A DNA stretch of 64,000 bases from Paraburkholderia rhynchosiae. Lineage in GTDB: Bacteria > Pseudomonadota > Gammaproteobacteria > Burkholderiales > Burkholderiaceae. Both the position numbers and the translations under genes were made by a program. The stretch lies in the NCBI RefSeq assembly GCF_002879865.1, contig NZ_PNXY01000005.1, positions 124,001 to 188,000 of the forward strand, read 5' to 3'. Below, piece by piece: positions 20,941 to 30,769 of this stretch. The notes beneath the pieces were generated by a model that saw only the letters and a list, made by a program, of their open reading frames with translations, was not told the origin of the DNA and did no database searches. Numbering within the stretch: the stretch's first letter is position 1; every line of letters begins with the position of its first letter.

Positions 20941-20952
<12 letters not shown>
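19888..20952 (+). CDS. DUF3025 domain protein with Ala/Ser-rich N-terminus
   Basis: A 354-residue protein of unknown function. Residues about 75-335 resemble DUF3025: IDWSKPWFAHFAQRCQRWQ, TGGVPTRHNLHDFFNASMWFAFPRIK (about 151), then DALTLFDENALLFAC and the C-terminal LPVLGIPRWWPENEAPAFYDD. The first about 75 residues are a low-complexity Ala/Ser/Gly/Thr/Pro stretch encoded by degenerate repeats of a GTGCAGCAAGTG-like unit around 19979-20040, so the true start may be further in. It follows pyrC by 11 bp. Its last four codons overlap the 5' end of RNase P RNA, and the likely rnpB -10 lies within its coding sequence. Confidence 0.75.
20925..20930 (+). promoter_or_regulatory. Probable -10 element of rnpB inside the DUF3025 gene
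   Basis: TAAAAT is placed about 11 bases before the 5' strand of the RNase P P1 helix. No good -35 was found at normal spacing. Confidence 0.45.
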
Positions 20953-21350
<398 letters not shown>

Positions 21351-21363
21351 GCCACTCATCACA

Positions 21364-21399
21364 AAAAATGCCGGCGTCTTTTGGGATGCCGGCATTTTT
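21364..21399. terminator. Terminator of rnpB
   Basis: AAAAATGCCGGC and GCCGGCATTTTT form a 12-bp stem around a 12-base loop, with T's on one side and A's on the other. It could also terminate the convergent OsmC-family gene. Confidence 0.85.
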
Positions 21400-21460
21400 C
21401 ATTTGCGCGTTCGGCGTTCCGGCTATGGCCGCAGCCTCAGTCTTCGCCGCAAAACCCCGC

Positions 21461-21883
21461 CTAGTTCGCGACGATGTCGAACGAGTGCGTCAGTTCAGCC
21501 GTTTTCGCGATCATGATCGAGGCCGAACAGTATTTGTCGTGCGACAGATTGATCGCGCGCTCCACAGTCGCCGGATTCAGATTCTTGCCGGTCACGGTGA
21601 AGTGAAAGTGAATCTTGGTGAACACTTTCGGATCTTCGCTGGCGCGTTCGGCCTTGAGCGTCACGGAGCAGTCGGCAATTTCCTGGCGGCTCTTTTTCAG
21701 GATCATCACGACGTCGTAGGCAGTGCAGCCGCCCGTGCCGAGCAAAACCATCTCCATCGGACGCGGCGCGAGATTGCGGCCGCCGCCTTCGGGCGCGCCG
21801 TCCATCGTTACGAGGTGGCCGCTGCCCGTCTCCGCGGCAAACGCCATCCCGTCTTGCCCCATCCAGCTCACTTTGCATTCCAT
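21461..21883 (-). CDS. OsmC-family protein
   Basis: A 140-residue OsmC/YhfA-like protein. The OsmC fold is suggested by DGAPEGGGRNLAPRPMEMVLLG, then GGCTAYDVVMILKKSRQ (containing one conserved Cys) and the second Cys in SHDKYCSASIMIAKTAEL. OsmC proteins with both cysteines reduce organic hydroperoxides; YhfA-like members are less well defined. I place the start at 21883 (MECKVSWMGQDGM), where GGGAG sits upstream; the longer frame to 21979 is not conserved-looking. It is convergent with rnpB and divergent from the small RNA and rplM. Confidence 0.85.
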   Translation of the reverse strand: MECKVSWMGQDGMAFAAETGSGHLVTMDGAPEGGGRNLAPRPMEMVLLGTGGCTAYDVVMILKKSRQEIADCSVTLKAERASEDPKVFTKIHFHFTVTGKNLNPATVERAINLSHDKYCSASIMIAKTAELTHSFDIVAN

Positions 21884-22146
21884 GCTGTACTCCCACCGCG
21901 CTTCGCTGTATCGAGACGGCATTGTAGCCCGGCGTTTCAGTGTCCGCCCGAGGCGACTTTCGCCTGAAATTATGCGCAATAGCGGCTCGCCTGTTGCAGC
22001 GCGGCATCTCGCGGCAGGCCGATGTGCGCTCTGCGATTTAGGGGTTTTACTCTAGCGGTTGTACTACCGCGAGCGACCAAAAGCGCGCGAGCCGGTGTTT
22101 TAGAAGCGCCGGATATGTAAAACAGGGGCGATCGTCGAAACCCACA
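21884..22146. other. Upstream region of the OsmC-family gene
   Basis: About 260 bases that should hold the OsmC-family promoter on the minus strand. I see no gene, clear promoter or repeat in it. Confidence 0.35.
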
Positions 22147-22167
22147 TTGTGAAATCGAATTTCGCAA
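22147..22167. promoter_or_regulatory. Imperfect palindrome upstream of the small-RNA promoter
   Basis: TTGTGAAAT, spacer CGA, ATTTCGCAA: 8 of 9 arm positions are complementary. It ends 11 bases before the -35 at 22179, a position suited to a transcription factor acting on this promoter. The factor is unknown. Confidence 0.5.
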
Positions 22168-22178
22168 TGCAAATGTTC

Positions 22179-22207
22179 TTGCGTTGCACAAGGATGCTTC
22201 ATATAAT
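22179..22207 (+). promoter_or_regulatory. Sigma70-type promoter of the small RNA
   Basis: The -35 is TTGCGT (22179-22184), the spacer is 17 bp and the -10 is a consensus TATAAT (22202-22207). A start is expected near 22214. Confidence 0.75.
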
Positions 22208-22213
22208 TGCCCC

Positions 22214-22301
22214 ATCGGTTGCGGCAGTTCGCAACCTCCGCTGTCTCCTCCACCTCCTCCTTTGGTGGATTAAACCCGAGCCACTTGTTCGGGTTTTTTT
22301 T
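22214..22301 (+). ncRNA. Candidate small RNA with an anti-Shine-Dalgarno hairpin loop
   Basis: A transcript of about 88 nucleotides bounded by a near-consensus promoter and a terminator. Hairpin 1 is GGTTGCG (22217-22223), loop GCAGTT, CGCAACC (22230-22236). A linker TCCGCTGTCTCC follows. Hairpin 2 is TCCACC (22249-22254), loop TCCTCCTTT, GGTGGA (22264-22269). The terminator hairpin is AAACCCGA/TCGGGTTT with eight T's in total. The C/U-rich loop and linker are complementary to GGAGG-type ribosome binding sites. This layout fits the betaproteobacterial toxic small RNA family described from clone-exclusion screens (recalled, not checked). There is no convincing reading frame with a ribosome site. 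It lies between the OsmC gene and rplM on the rplM strand. Confidence 0.75.
22272..22301 (+). terminator. Terminator of the small RNA
   Basis: AAACCCGA, loop GCCACTTGT, TCGGGTTT and a run of eight T's (22294-22301). It separates the small RNA from the rplM promoter. Confidence 0.88.
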
Positions 22302-22365
22302 CGCCCGAACGTACGCCTGATTCGCGGGCTGTCTCCTGCGCCTTTCACGTCGAATCCCGCACGTT

Positions 22366-22395
22366 TTGACTTGACGTCGCAAATTCCTTTATAAT
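22366..22395 (+). promoter_or_regulatory. Promoter of rplM-rpsI
   Basis: TTGACT (22366-22371), 18-bp spacer, TATAAT (22390-22395). It predicts a leader of about 115 bases before the rplM ATG. That leader ends in a T-rich stretch before the start and could hold an L13 autoregulatory structure, which I cannot confirm by eye. Confidence 0.72.
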
Positions 22396-22515
22396 TCAGG
22401 GCTTTTCCGCATTCGCGCCCGCGGAGGAAGAACAGGGAGAGCCTGCACGCGCCTCGATGCGCACACTACAAGCAGGAAAAAACACATTGGGCGCAGCAAT
22501 TTTTTTGGATCGATC

Positions 22516-22944
22516 ATGAAGACGTTTTCCGCAAAAGCCCATGAGGTGACGCGCGAATGGTACGTGATTGACGCGACGGATAAGGTTCTCGGGCGTGTCG
22601 CCAGCGAAGTGGCACACCGTCTTCGCGGCAAGCACAAGCCTGAATTCACTCCCCACGTCGACACCGGTGATTTCATCATCGTTATCAACGCCGGCAAGCT
22701 GAGAGTCACGGGCAACAAGGCTACTGACAAGAAGTACTATCGCCACTCGGGCTACCCGGGCGGTATCTATGAAACGACGTTCGGCAAGATGCAGGAACGC
22801 TTCCCGGGCCGTGCGCTCGAGAAAGCGGTCAAGGGCATGCTGCCGAAGGGCCCGCTCGGCTACGCGATGATCAAGAAGCTGAAGGTCTACGCTGAAGCAA
22901 CGCATCCGCATTCGGCGCAACAGCCGAAAGCGCTCGAGATCTAA
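22516..22944 (+). CDS. rplM: 50S ribosomal protein L13
   Basis: A 142-residue L13, an early-assembly protein of the large subunit; length equals E. coli L13 (recalled). Recognisable blocks are [62 protein letters not shown] and [28 protein letters not shown]. It is followed 11 bp later by rpsI, the usual bacterial pair. Expression is driven from the TTGACT/TATAAT promoter about 120 bp upstream. Confidence 0.98.
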   Translation: MKTFSAKAHEVTREWYVIDATDKVLGRVASEVAHRLRGKHKPEFTPHVDTGDFIIVINAGKLRVTGNKATDKKYYRHSGYPGGIYETTFGKMQERFPGRALEKAVKGMLPKGPLGYAMIKKLKVYAEATHPHSAQQPKALEI

Positions 22945-22955
22945 GGGGAGCCCAC

Positions 22956-23348
22956 ATGATCGGTAACTGGAATTACGGCACGGGCCGCCGCAAGAGCGCC
23001 GTCGCACGTGTGTTCATCAAGGCAGGCAAGGGCGATATCGTTGTCAACGGCAAGCCCATCGCCGATTACTTCTCGCGCGAAACGTCGCTGATGATCGTGC
23101 GTCAGCCGCTGGAACTCACGAACCACGGCGTCACGTTCGACATCAAGGTCAACGTGACGGGTGGCGGTGAAACGGGTCAAGCCGGTGCGGTTCGCCACGG
23201 CATCACCCGCGCGCTGATGGACTATGACGCAACGCTGAAGCCGGAACTGTCGAAGGCCGGCTTCGTCACGCGTGACGCTCGTGAAGTCGAACGTAAGAAG
23301 GTCGGCTTCCACAAGGCACGTCGCAGGAAGCAATTCTCGAAGCGTTAA
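22956..23348 (+). CDS. rpsI: 30S ribosomal protein S9
   Basis: A 130-residue S9 whose C-terminal basic tail reaches the P-site tRNA. It opens with [19 protein letters not shown] and ends in the expected RRKQFSKR, whose final Lys-Arg is the tRNA-contacting element. AGGGGAG sits upstream of the ATG. It is co-transcribed with rplM and followed by a strong terminator. Confidence 0.98.
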   Translation: MIGNWNYGTGRRKSAVARVFIKAGKGDIVVNGKPIADYFSRETSLMIVRQPLELTNHGVTFDIKVNVTGGGETGQAGAVRHGITRALMDYDATLKPELSKAGFVTRDAREVERKKVGFHKARRRKQFSKR

Positions 23349-23388
23349 TCGCTTCGGGTGCGAACCGGCTTCTTGGCTGGAACGCAGC

Positions 23389-23425
23389 AAAAGCCGCCAA
23401 CGCTGTCGCGAAGGCGGCTTTTTTT
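23389..23425 (+). terminator. Terminator of rplM-rpsI
   Basis: AAAAGCCGCC and GGCGGCTTTT form a 10-bp stem around a 14-base loop, followed by further T's. Confidence 0.85.
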
Positions 23426-23619
23426 ATGGTTTGCGGCGCGGCATGGCGTTGCGGTAACGGATTCGTCGCCGCCGCGCCGCTTTAGGCAAGTCCAGGCAGA
23501 TTGCGCCGCGAGTCGCGCCGTCATTGAGATTCCGCTAAGAACCCATTGATTTTGTGGGCTTCAGCACGATATTGAGATCAGCCCTACAATAGCGGTTAGA
23601 AGCTTTCTGGAGAGTTCGA

Positions 23620-23985
23620 ATGAACGCAGTCACCGATACACCCGTGACCGAGATGCCCGCCCCCTTCGTTTTCACCGACGCAGCGGCTGACAAGGTCAAG
23701 CAACTGATCGAAGAAGAAGGCAATGCGGACCTGAAACTGCGCGTTTTCGTGCAGGGCGGCGGCTGCTCGGGCTTCCAATACGGCTTTACGTTCGACGAAG
23801 CCGTCAACGAAGACGACACCGTCATGAACAAGAGCGGCGTGCAGTTGCTGATCGACTCTATGAGCTACCAGTATCTGGTCGGCGCAGAGATCGACTACAA
23901 GGACGACATCAACGGCGCGCAGTTTGTGATCAAGAATCCGAACGCGAGCACGACTTGTGGCTGCGGTTCGTCGTTTTCGGTTTAA
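23620..23985 (+). CDS. erpA: Iron-sulfur cluster insertion protein ErpA
   Basis: A 121-residue A-type carrier that hands [4Fe-4S] clusters to apo-proteins such as the IspG/IspH enzymes. The three cluster-binding cysteines are present: C49 in [11 protein letters not shown] and the CGC pair at 113 and 115 near the C-terminus. It has its own gap of 270 bp after rpsI and a terminator downstream, so it is probably a single-gene unit. A-type carriers (IscA, SufA, ErpA) are similar; the acidic N-terminus and stand-alone location beside rpsI favour ErpA. Confidence 0.93.
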   Translation: MNAVTDTPVTEMPAPFVFTDAAADKVKQLIEEEGNADLKLRVFVQGGGCSGFQYGFTFDEAVNEDDTVMNKSGVQLLIDSMSYQYLVGAEIDYKDDINGAQFVIKNPNASTTCGCGSSFSV

Positions 23986-24012
23986 TAGCCGAAGACGAGG
24001 CTGTGCAAAGGA

Positions 24013-24035
24013 ACGGGGCTGCGGCCCCGTTTTTA
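24013..24035 (+). terminator. Terminator of erpA
   Basis: ACGGGGC, loop TGCG, GCCCCGT, followed by TTTTA. Confidence 0.85.
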
Positions 24036-24090
24036 TTGCCTGGGCGCGCCGATGAAGCACGGCCCAGGCTCGCCACAATGACAGCTTGCG

Positions 24091-25257
24091 TCAACGCGGG
24101 TAAATCGCCCCCAGCACACGCTCTGCGCTGGCGCCGGTAACGGCCGGCAGACTGCCCGGCAGACGTGCGACGCAGCGCATCGCGAGCCACGCGAACGCGA
24201 GCGGCTCAACCTGGCTGGGTGGTACGCCGAGCGCGTCTGTCGTCATCACGGGTACGCCGCTGACGCCGCTGTCTTCCAGCGCTTGCTGCAACGCCTTCAA
24301 AATCTCCGGATTGCGCGCGCCGCCGCCGCACACATACACCGCTCGCGCGTCCGACGCATGCCGCTCGATCTCGCGTGCGACCGTCACGGCGGTCAGCGCA
24401 ACGAGAGTCGCCTGCACGTCGACCGGCGCGAGTCCGGCGAACGGCCGCAGCTTACCGTCGAGCCATTCGGCGTTGAACAGGTCGCGGCCCGTGCTTTTGG
24501 GCGGCTGTTGCGCGAAAAACGGCTCGTCGAGCAACGCGTTCAGCAGCGACCGATCCACCTGGCCACCTGCCGCGAAATGCCCGTTTTCATCGAACGGTTT
24601 GCCGAGATGGCGCTGCGCCCACTCGTCGAGGAGCGCGTTCGCCGGCCCGCAATCGAAACCGCGCACACTGCCGGTCGCATTCAGGATCGTGATGTTGCTG
24701 ATGCCGCCGAGATTGCACACCACACGCGTTTCATCTTTCGCGCCGAACACCGTCGCGTGAAACGCCGGCACGAGCGGCGCGCCCTGGCCGCCGGCCGCGA
24801 CATCGCGGCTGCGGAAGTCGGCGACCACGTCGATATGCATCATCTCGGCGAGCAGCGCCGGGTTGTTGATCTGCCGCGTATAACCTTTCTCCGGCCGATG
24901 CCGCACCGTCTGCCCATGCACGCCGATCGCGCGCACTTCCGCGGCAGACACGTGGCAGCTGCGCAGCAACTCGTGGCAGCACACGGTGTAGCGCGTGGCG
25001 AGCGCGTTCGCGGCCAGCGCTTCACGCTCGATCTCGTTTTCGCCCGGCTGTTGCAGCGCGAACAGCGCGTCGCGCAAGCCCGCGGCGAAACCGACAAACG
25101 CCTCGGCCAGCACCACGGGCGGTTTTCCCTCGGCGAACCGGACGGCCACGCCGTCCACACCGTCCATGCTCGTGCCGGACATCAATCCAAAGTAGACGCC
25201 GTCTGCGAGGTCTTGCGCCACGTTGCTGCTCCTAATGATGGTTCGTTGCTGGTTCAT
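24091..25257 (-). CDS. anmK: Anhydro-N-acetylmuramic acid kinase
   Basis: A 388-residue kinase of the hexokinase/actin fold. It opens and phosphorylates 1,6-anhydro-MurNAc to MurNAc-6-phosphate in cell-wall recycling. Family sequence: [19 protein letters not shown] (residues 21-39, phosphate loop with catalytic Asp), [11 protein letters not shown] (about 113), [11 protein letters not shown] (about 180) and [16 protein letters not shown] (about 198). [15 protein letters not shown] near 312 is the second nucleotide-binding segment. It is divergent from tyrS with a 190-bp upstream region. The first about 18 residues lack family similarity, so the start could be later. Confidence 0.93.
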   Translation of the reverse strand: MNQQRTIIRSSNVAQDLADGVYFGLMSGTSMDGVDGVAVRFAEGKPPVVLAEAFVGFAAGLRDALFALQQPGENEIEREALAANALATRYTVCCHELLRSCHVSAAEVRAIGVHGQTVRHRPEKGYTRQINNPALLAEMMHIDVVADFRSRDVAAGGQGAPLVPAFHATVFGAKDETRVVCNLGGISNITILNATGSVRGFDCGPANALLDEWAQRHLGKPFDENGHFAAGGQVDRSLLNALLDEPFFAQQPPKSTGRDLFNAEWLDGKLRPFAGLAPVDVQATLVALTAVTVAREIERHASDARAVYVCGGGARNPEILKALQQALEDSGVSGVPVMTTDALGVPPSQVEPLAFAWLAMRCVARLPGSLPAVTGASAERVLGAIYPR

Positions 25258-25448
25258 TGCCGCTTGTTTGCGAAGGTTGTAGCAGATTATCGGTGCAAGC
25301 GCGCTCGAATATGAAGCGCGGCACGGACGGCGGCACGGCCCGTCGCGTAGAAATCTTGCGCGGGCGGCGCGCTCCCGGCCCTGTCGGTGGGTGCGGCGGC
25401 GCGCATCTATGGGACAATCTACTTTTTTCGCGACTTCACGTTTCCAGC

Positions 25449-26699
25449 ATGAGCACCGAGTCCACCAAGCCTAACCCCGCCTCCGCCTTCCCGATCACCG
25501 ACGAAGTCCGTCACGCTCTGGCCGTCACCAAGCGCGGCGTCGACGAATTGCTGATCGAAGAAGAGTTCGCGCAAAAACTCGCGAAGAGCGCGGCGACCGG
25601 CACGCCGTTGCGTATCAAGCTCGGGCTCGATCCGACTGCACCCGACATCCACATCGGCCACACAGTCGTGCTGAACAAGATGCGCCAGTTGCAGGACCTA
25701 GGTCACACGGTGATTTTTCTGATCGGCGATTTCACGTCGCTGATCGGCGATCCGTCGGGCCGCAATGCCACGCGCCCGCCGCTCACGCGCGAGCAGATCG
25801 AATCGAACGCAAAGACGTATTTCGAGCAGGCCGCGCTCGTGCTCGACCGCGACAAGACCGAGATCCGCTACAACAGCGAATGGTCGATGCCGCTCGGCGC
25901 CGACGGCATGATCAAGCTCGCGTCGCGCTACACGGTGGCACGGATTCTCGAGCGCGAGGATTTCACCAAGCGTTTCCAGAGCGGCGTGCCGATCTCGATC
26001 CACGAATTCCTGTACCCGCTGATGCAGGGTTACGACTCGGTGGCGCTGAATGCCGACCTCGAACTCGGCGGCACGGACCAGAAGTTCAATCTGCTGGTGG
26101 GCCGCGAACTGCAGAAGCAGTACGGTCAGGAGCAACAGTGCATCTTGACGATGCCGCTGCTCGAAGGTCTCGACGGCGTCGAGAAAATGTCGAAGTCGAA
26201 GAACAACTACATCGGCATCAGCGAAAAGCCGACAGACATGTTCGGCAAGCTGATGAGCATTTCCGACGTGCTGATGTGGCGGTACTTCGAACTGCTGTCG
26301 TTCCGCCCCATGGACGAAATCGCAGCCTTCAAAAAAGAGATTGAAGCCGGCCGCAATCCGCGCGATTTCAAGGTCATGCTTGGCCAGGAAATCGTCGCGC
26401 GCTTCCATTCGCAGGCCGACGCCGAGCGCGCGCTCGAAGATTTCAATCATCGAGCGAAGGGCGGCGTGCCCGACGACATCCCGGCGCTCACGCTTGCCGG
26501 CGCACCGCTCGCGATCGGCCAATTGCTCAAGCAGGCCAACCTCGTGCCGTCGACGAGTGAAGCGTTGCGCAATATCGAGCAGGGCGGCGTGAAGATCGAC
26601 GGCGCGACGGTGTCCGACAAGGGCCTGAAGGTCGAGTCCGGCGAGTACGTGGTGCAGGTCGGCAAGCGCCGTTTTGCGCGCGTCACTCTGACTGCCTGA
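25449..26699 (+). CDS. tyrS: Tyrosyl-tRNA synthetase
   Basis: A 416-residue class I synthetase. The HIGH motif is at residues 68-71 ([15 protein letters not shown]) and KMSKS is near 245 ([14 protein letters not shown]). A C-terminal S4 RNA-binding domain occupies about 350-415 ([20 protein letters not shown]). The KMSKS form and overall layout suggest the TyrZ-like subclass rather than E. coli TyrS. The frame is open 192 bases upstream but [14 protein letters not shown] is the natural start. It is probably followed in the same transcript by dtd, which proofreads D-Tyr-tRNA. Confidence 0.96.
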   Translation: MSTESTKPNPASAFPITDEVRHALAVTKRGVDELLIEEEFAQKLAKSAATGTPLRIKLGLDPTAPDIHIGHTVVLNKMRQLQDLGHTVIFLIGDFTSLIGDPSGRNATRPPLTREQIESNAKTYFEQAALVLDRDKTEIRYNSEWSMPLGADGMIKLASRYTVARILEREDFTKRFQSGVPISIHEFLYPLMQGYDSVALNADLELGGTDQKFNLLVGRELQKQYGQEQQCILTMPLLEGLDGVEKMSKSKNNYIGISEKPTDMFGKLMSISDVLMWRYFELLSFRPMDEIAAFKKEIEAGRNPRDFKVMLGQEIVARFHSQADAERALEDFNHRAKGGVPDDIPALTLAGAPLAIGQLLKQANLVPSTSEALRNIEQGGVKIDGATVSDKGLKVESGEYVVQVGKRRFARVTLTA

Positions 26700-26769
26700 C
26701 TGCCTGACTGTCTGATCGCGGGATTGATGTGCGCCTGACGAATCGAACCTCGCAGCCCGAGCGAAGCCT

Positions 26770-27228
26770 ATGATTGCGTTGATTCAACGCGTGCGGCGCG
26801 CCGAGGTGCGCGTGGCCGACCGCATGACAGGCGCTATCGACACCGGGCTACTTGCGCTAGTGTGCGCCGAACGCGGCGACACCGAAGCCGCGGCCGACCG
26901 GCTGCTCGCCAAGGTGCTCGGCTACCGTGTGTTCAGCGACGCGGCGGGCAAGATGAACCTCTCCGTGCAGAATCTGGACGGCGCGGGGCGCGCGGGCGGT
27001 TTGCTGCTGGTTTCGCAGTTCACGTTGGCCGCGGACACCAACAGCGGCTTACGTCCGAGCTTCACCCCAGCAGCGCCGCCCGATGAAGGCAAGCGCCTAT
27101 TCGAATACTTTGTTTCGGCGGCGCGTGCGAAACATCCCATCGTCGAGACCGGCGAATTCGGCGCCGACATGCAGGTGTCACTCGTCAACGACGGGCCGGT
27201 CACGTTCTGGCTGCAGACCAACGCCTGA
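26770..27228 (+). CDS. dtd: D-aminoacyl-tRNA deacylase
   Basis: A 152-residue DTD1-type enzyme that hydrolyses D-amino acids from tRNA. The two cross-subunit active-site motifs are SQFTLAAD (about 82, canonical SQFTL) and [10 protein letters not shown] (about 139, containing the GPVT core). It follows tyrS by 70 bp. That spacer contains three imperfect CTGACTGC-type repeats just after the tyrS stop, of no evident function. Confidence 0.95.
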   Translation: MIALIQRVRRAEVRVADRMTGAIDTGLLALVCAERGDTEAAADRLLAKVLGYRVFSDAAGKMNLSVQNLDGAGRAGGLLLVSQFTLAADTNSGLRPSFTPAAPPDEGKRLFEYFVSAARAKHPIVETGEFGADMQVSLVNDGPVTFWLQTNA

Positions 27229-27293
27229 GTTTCGCGCAGTTCTTGCGACAATAGCGGCTCCGCACAACCGGCGAACAGCGCCACCTCGATCCC

Positions 27294-27965
27294 ATGACCA
27301 AGCAGATTCTGTTTATCCGGCACGGCGAGACCGACTGGAATCGCATCAAGCGCATTCAAGGGCACATCGACATTCCGCTCGCCACGGCGGGCCTCGCCCA
27401 GGCGCAAAGCCTCGCACGCCGCATCGTCGATGACCTGAAGCATGGCGCGCGGCTCGACGCGATTTATTCGAGCGACCTGGAGCGTGCGCGGCAAACCGCG
27501 CAACCCATTGCCGACGCGCTCGGCTTGCCGGTGCATCTGCGCGAAGGTTTGCGTGAGCGTTCCTATGGCGCGTTCCAGGGCCACGACAGCGATGAAATCG
27601 CCGCGCGTTTCCCGGACGAATACGCACACTGGCAAACCCGCGACCCCGGCTTCTCGCCGCCAGAAGGTGAGTCGCAGCGTGTTTTCTATCATCGCGTGCT
27701 GCACGCTATAGAGCCGCTCGTGGCCGCGCATCCGGGCGGGCGGATCGCCTGTGTCGCGCATGGCGGCGTGCTCGATTGCGTGCGCCGCTTTGCGTGCGGT
27801 TTGCCGCTCGATGCCCCGCGCGACTACGCGCTGCTGAATACGAGCGTGAACGTAGTGGACTTCGACAACGGCCGTGCAACGGTTGTGTCGTGGGGCGACG
27901 TATCGCATCTCGACGCGCCCAGCGCCGACGATAGCTTCAAGAAAGTTCCGGAACCGGGGCGTTAG
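27294..27965 (+). CDS. Histidine phosphatase family protein (GpmB/CobC-like)
   Basis: A 223-residue phosphatase of the RHG superfamily. The catalytic phospho-histidine is in FIRHGETDWN (residues 7-16), the second Arg in YSSDLERARQTA (about 58), Glu in GLRERSYGAFQGH (about 84) and the second catalytic His in VAHGGVLD (about 157). The E-RSYG-FQG segment is common to broad-specificity phosphatases annotated as phosphoglycerate mutase-like. It lacks the longer insertion of true dPGM, so a phosphatase role is more likely than mutase. The natural substrate is unknown. It sits 65 bp after dtd and is convergent with ruvB. Confidence 0.82.
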   Translation: MTKQILFIRHGETDWNRIKRIQGHIDIPLATAGLAQAQSLARRIVDDLKHGARLDAIYSSDLERARQTAQPIADALGLPVHLREGLRERSYGAFQGHDSDEIAARFPDEYAHWQTRDPGFSPPEGESQRVFYHRVLHAIEPLVAAHPGGRIACVAHGGVLDCVRRFACGLPLDAPRDYALLNTSVNVVDFDNGRATVVSWGDVSHLDAPSADDSFKKVPEPGR

Positions 27966-27973
27966 TCACTCAA

Positions 27974-28008
27974 GCCGCGTCACTCGAAGTCAGGGCACGC
28001 CCGTGACG
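27974..28008. other. Hairpin between the phosphatase gene and ruvB
   Basis: GCGTCAC pairs with GTGACGC, enclosing an inner GGGC-AC-GCCC stem. It may act as a weak terminator for the convergent genes; no T run is present. Confidence 0.4.
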
Positions 28009-28171
28009 CGGTGCCGCTGAGCGAAATCCGGCTCACGCGTCCCAGCAACCCCCGACGCGCGCCTTTAGACGCGCCGTTCACCCGGCGCCCATCTGATTAC
28101 TGTTGCGACGACACGCAACCCGGGGCCGCGCCACCCGCCCGGCGAATCTATACTTGCGCTTCGAGTGCCGC

Positions 28172-29248
28172 TCAGGTCGCAGCCGAGTCCCATAAACCAG
28201 GCAGCGTGCTCGATGCGTCGGGGGCCGCGAGCCCGAAGTGCCGGTAAGTCAGCAGCGTGGCGACGCGCCCGCGCGGCGTGCGCTGCAGGAAGCCTTGCTG
28301 GATCAGATACGGTTCGAGCACGTCTTCGATCGTGTCGCGTTCTTCGCCGATGGCCGCGGCCAGATTGTCGACGCCGACCGGTCCACCGTCGAACTTGTGC
28401 AAGATTGCTTCGAGCAGCTTGCGGTCCATCAGGTCGAAGCCAACCGCATCGACGTCGAGCATTTTCAGCGCCGCGTCGGCGACTTGCGCCGTGATATTGC
28501 CGTCGGCTTTGACCTCGGCAAAATCGCGCACGCGCCGCAGCAGCCGGTTGGCGATACGCGGCGTGCCGCGCGCGCGCTTGGCAATTTCAAACGCGCCATC
28601 AGGATGAATCTGCGCATGGAGCAGCGAAGCCGAGCGCGTAACGATGCGCGCGAGTTCCTCCGCGTTATAAAACTCTAACCGTGAAACGATGCCGAAGCGA
28701 TCGCGCAGCGGATTGGTCAGCATGCCCGCGCGGGTCGTCGCACCGACCAGCGTGAACGGCTGCAAGTCCAGCTTGACGCTGCGCGCGGCCGGCCCTTCGC
28801 CGATCATGATGTCGATCTGATAATCCTCCAACGCGGGGTACAGAATTTCTTCGACGACTGGCGAGAGTCGGTGAATTTCGTCGATGAACAATACGTCGTT
28901 GGCTTCGAGATTGGTGAGCAACGCGGCGAGGTCGCCGGCGCGCTCCAGCACTGGTCCCGACGTTTGCCGCAGATTCACACCCATCTCCCGCGCGATGATG
29001 TGCGCGAGCGTGGTTTTACCCAAGCCCGGTGGCCCGAACAGCAATACGTGGTCGAGCGATTCCGAGCGGCGCTTGGCGGCCTCGATAAAGATTTCGAGCT
29101 GGCCGCGCACCTTTTCCTGCCCGACATATTCTTCGAGCTGGCGCGGGCGCAACGCGCGCTCGAACGCTTCTTCGTTCGGCGAGACGGGCGTGGCCGCGAT
29201 GATGCGCTCGGCGGCGAGTTTGTCGGCGAATTTGTCGGTTTCGATCAT
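28172..29248 (-). CDS. ruvB: Holliday junction branch migration ATPase RuvB
   Basis: A 358-residue AAA+ motor of the RuvAB complex that drives branch migration at Holliday junctions. Walker A is GPPGLGKT at residues 72-79, Walker [12 protein letters not shown] near 118, sensor 1 GATTRAGML near 167 and the Arg finger region LRDRFG just after. The C-terminal winged helix runs from about 262 with the characteristic [15 protein letters not shown] near 317. It is the last gene of ruvC-ruvA-ruvB here, with 151 bp between it and ruvA. Confidence 0.97.
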   Translation of the reverse strand: MIETDKFADKLAAERIIAATPVSPNEEAFERALRPRQLEEYVGQEKVRGQLEIFIEAAKRRSESLDHVLLFGPPGLGKTTLAHIIAREMGVNLRQTSGPVLERAGDLAALLTNLEANDVLFIDEIHRLSPVVEEILYPALEDYQIDIMIGEGPAARSVKLDLQPFTLVGATTRAGMLTNPLRDRFGIVSRLEFYNAEELARIVTRSASLLHAQIHPDGAFEIAKRARGTPRIANRLLRRVRDFAEVKADGNITAQVADAALKMLDVDAVGFDLMDRKLLEAILHKFDGGPVGVDNLAAAIGEERDTIEDVLEPYLIQQGFLQRTPRGRVATLLTYRHFGLAAPDASSTLPGLWDSAAT

Positions 29249-29400
29249 GTGGGCATTGTACCGCGCGAGGGCAGCCGGGAAAGTCGGCCGAACGGCTAGG
29301 GCGCTCGGCCTTCATAGGCGATTCCTCGTGTGCCGGGCGTCGCTCGCGGAGCACGGCGCGGTGCCACCGAGGCGGCGCCGACGTTCCGCCGGGATTCCAC

Positions 29401-29982
29401 TCAAGCCTTGGACAGCGCCTTCAACGCGAGTTTGATGCCCTCGGAAACGCCGCTGCCGGCCGGCACGTTCTTGATCGCGGCCAACGCTTCTTTTTCCGAG
29501 TAACCCAATGCGAGCAGCGCGTTAAGAATGTCGGACGCGTGAGCGGATGCCGACGCCGCGCCGGCCATCGCGCCGAGGTCCGCGCCGAGCTTGCCCTTCA
29601 GTTCGAGCAGCAGCCGCTCCGCCGTCTTCTTGCCTATTCCCGGCACGCGCGTGAGGCGCGCCGCGTCCTGCAGCGTGACCGTCTGCGAAAGCTCGTGCAC
29701 GCTCATGCCGGACAGCACGGCCAATGCCATGCGGGCGCCGATGCCGGAGATCTTCAGCAACTCGCGAAAGGTCGAGCGTTCGTCGGCGGTGCCGAAGCCG
29801 TACAGCAGATGCGCATCTTCCCGCACGATCATCTGCGTGAGCAGCACCACGCGTTCACCAGTCGACGGCAGGTTATAGAAGGTGCTCATCGGCACATCGA
29901 CTTCATAACCGACGCCGTTGCAGTCGATAAGAAGGTGCGGCGGATTTTTTTCCAGCAGGACGCCGGCAATGCGACCGATCAT
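29401..29982 (-). CDS. ruvA: Holliday junction-binding protein RuvA
   Basis: A 193-residue tetrameric junction-recognition subunit. Domain I is an OB-fold ([20 protein letters not shown]), domain II has two helix-hairpin-helix motifs ([17 protein letters not shown] near 71 and [23 protein letters not shown] near 111), and domain III at the C-terminus ([19 protein letters not shown]) contacts RuvB. Gene order and all three domains agree with RuvA. Confidence 0.97.
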   Translation of the reverse strand: MIGRIAGVLLEKNPPHLLIDCNGVGYEVDVPMSTFYNLPSTGERVVLLTQMIVREDAHLLYGFGTADERSTFRELLKISGIGARMALAVLSGMSVHELSQTVTLQDAARLTRVPGIGKKTAERLLLELKGKLGADLGAMAGAASASAHASDILNALLALGYSEKEALAAIKNVPAGSGVSEGIKLALKALSKA

Positions 29983-30098
29983 GGCGAATTCAATCTTGAG
30001 AGAAAGGGCGAGTGTAGCGCAGGGCGTGCGTGCCGCTTACGGCCTGGCTTGGCATCAAGCTAAAAAAGCCGCTGTATGGCGGACGACACGGCGAGAGC

Positions 30099-30641
30099 TT
30101 ATCCGACCAGACGTCCGCGCCTCACACGCAGTCCTTTCTTTGCAAGCGCTGGCGCAATGCCGCCCAGCGTGCTCAATGTCGTGCCGCCGTGCGCATGACA
30201 GATCGCCATGCCGAGCGCGTCGGCGGCGTCGGTGCCTGGCACGCCGGAAAGGTTGAGCAGGCGCACGACCATCTGCTGCATCTGCTCCTTGGTGGCGCGG
30301 CCGTAGCCGACGACGGCCTGCTTCAACTGCAAGGCCGTGTATTCGGCGACCGGCACGCCGCCCGCCACCAGGCCGCAGATGGCCGCGCCGCGCGCCTGGC
30401 CGAGCAGCAACGTGGATTGCGGGTTGACGTTGACGAACACCTTTTCGATCGCGGATTGATCCGGCGAGTGCTGGCGAATCAGCGTCGAGATGCCTTCGAA
30501 AATGGTGCCGAGCCGTGACGGCAGATCGGCGTCCGCGGTCTTGATGACGCCGCTCGCGACGTAGCTGAGTGTGTGTCCGCTTTGGTCGATCACGCCGAAG
30601 CCGGTCACGCGCAAGCCGGGGTCGATGCCGAGAATTCTCAT
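30099..30641 (-). CDS. ruvC: Crossover junction endodeoxyribonuclease RuvC
   Basis: A 180-residue resolvase of the RNase H fold. Acidic catalytic residues are Asp7 in [10 protein letters not shown], a Glu in [10 protein letters not shown] (about 67) and the C-terminal Asp pair in [14 protein letters not shown] (about 138-141). The start is ATG 30641; an upstream ATG at 30653 would add MRHF and is less likely. It lies 116 bp upstream of ruvA on the same strand and shares a 128-bp upstream region with the divergent small gene at 30770. Confidence 0.96.
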   Translation of the reverse strand: MRILGIDPGLRVTGFGVIDQSGHTLSYVASGVIKTADADLPSRLGTIFEGISTLIRQHSPDQSAIEKVFVNVNPQSTLLLGQARGAAICGLVAGGVPVAEYTALQLKQAVVGYGRATKEQMQQMVVRLLNLSGVPGTDAADALGMAICHAHGGTTLSTLGGIAPALAKKGLRVRRGRLVG

Positions 30642-30769
30642 GAAGTGCCGCACATGCGGTTAAAACCAGGTGCCTGCGATACTACAACACACACGCCGCA
30701 TGGCGGTCTGCGTGCGGCGACGCAGGCGGAATAAAAACTGCTGCATCTGACGGAGGGAGGTGACCGCAC

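Noticed and set aside
22149..22394. A reading frame through the small-RNA region
   Set aside because: No ribosome site, unlikely composition and it crosses the terminator; the RNA structure explains the sequence better.
24283..25314. A 343-residue plus-strand frame antisense to anmK
   Set aside because: AnmK is well supported on the other strand and this frame lacks family sequence.
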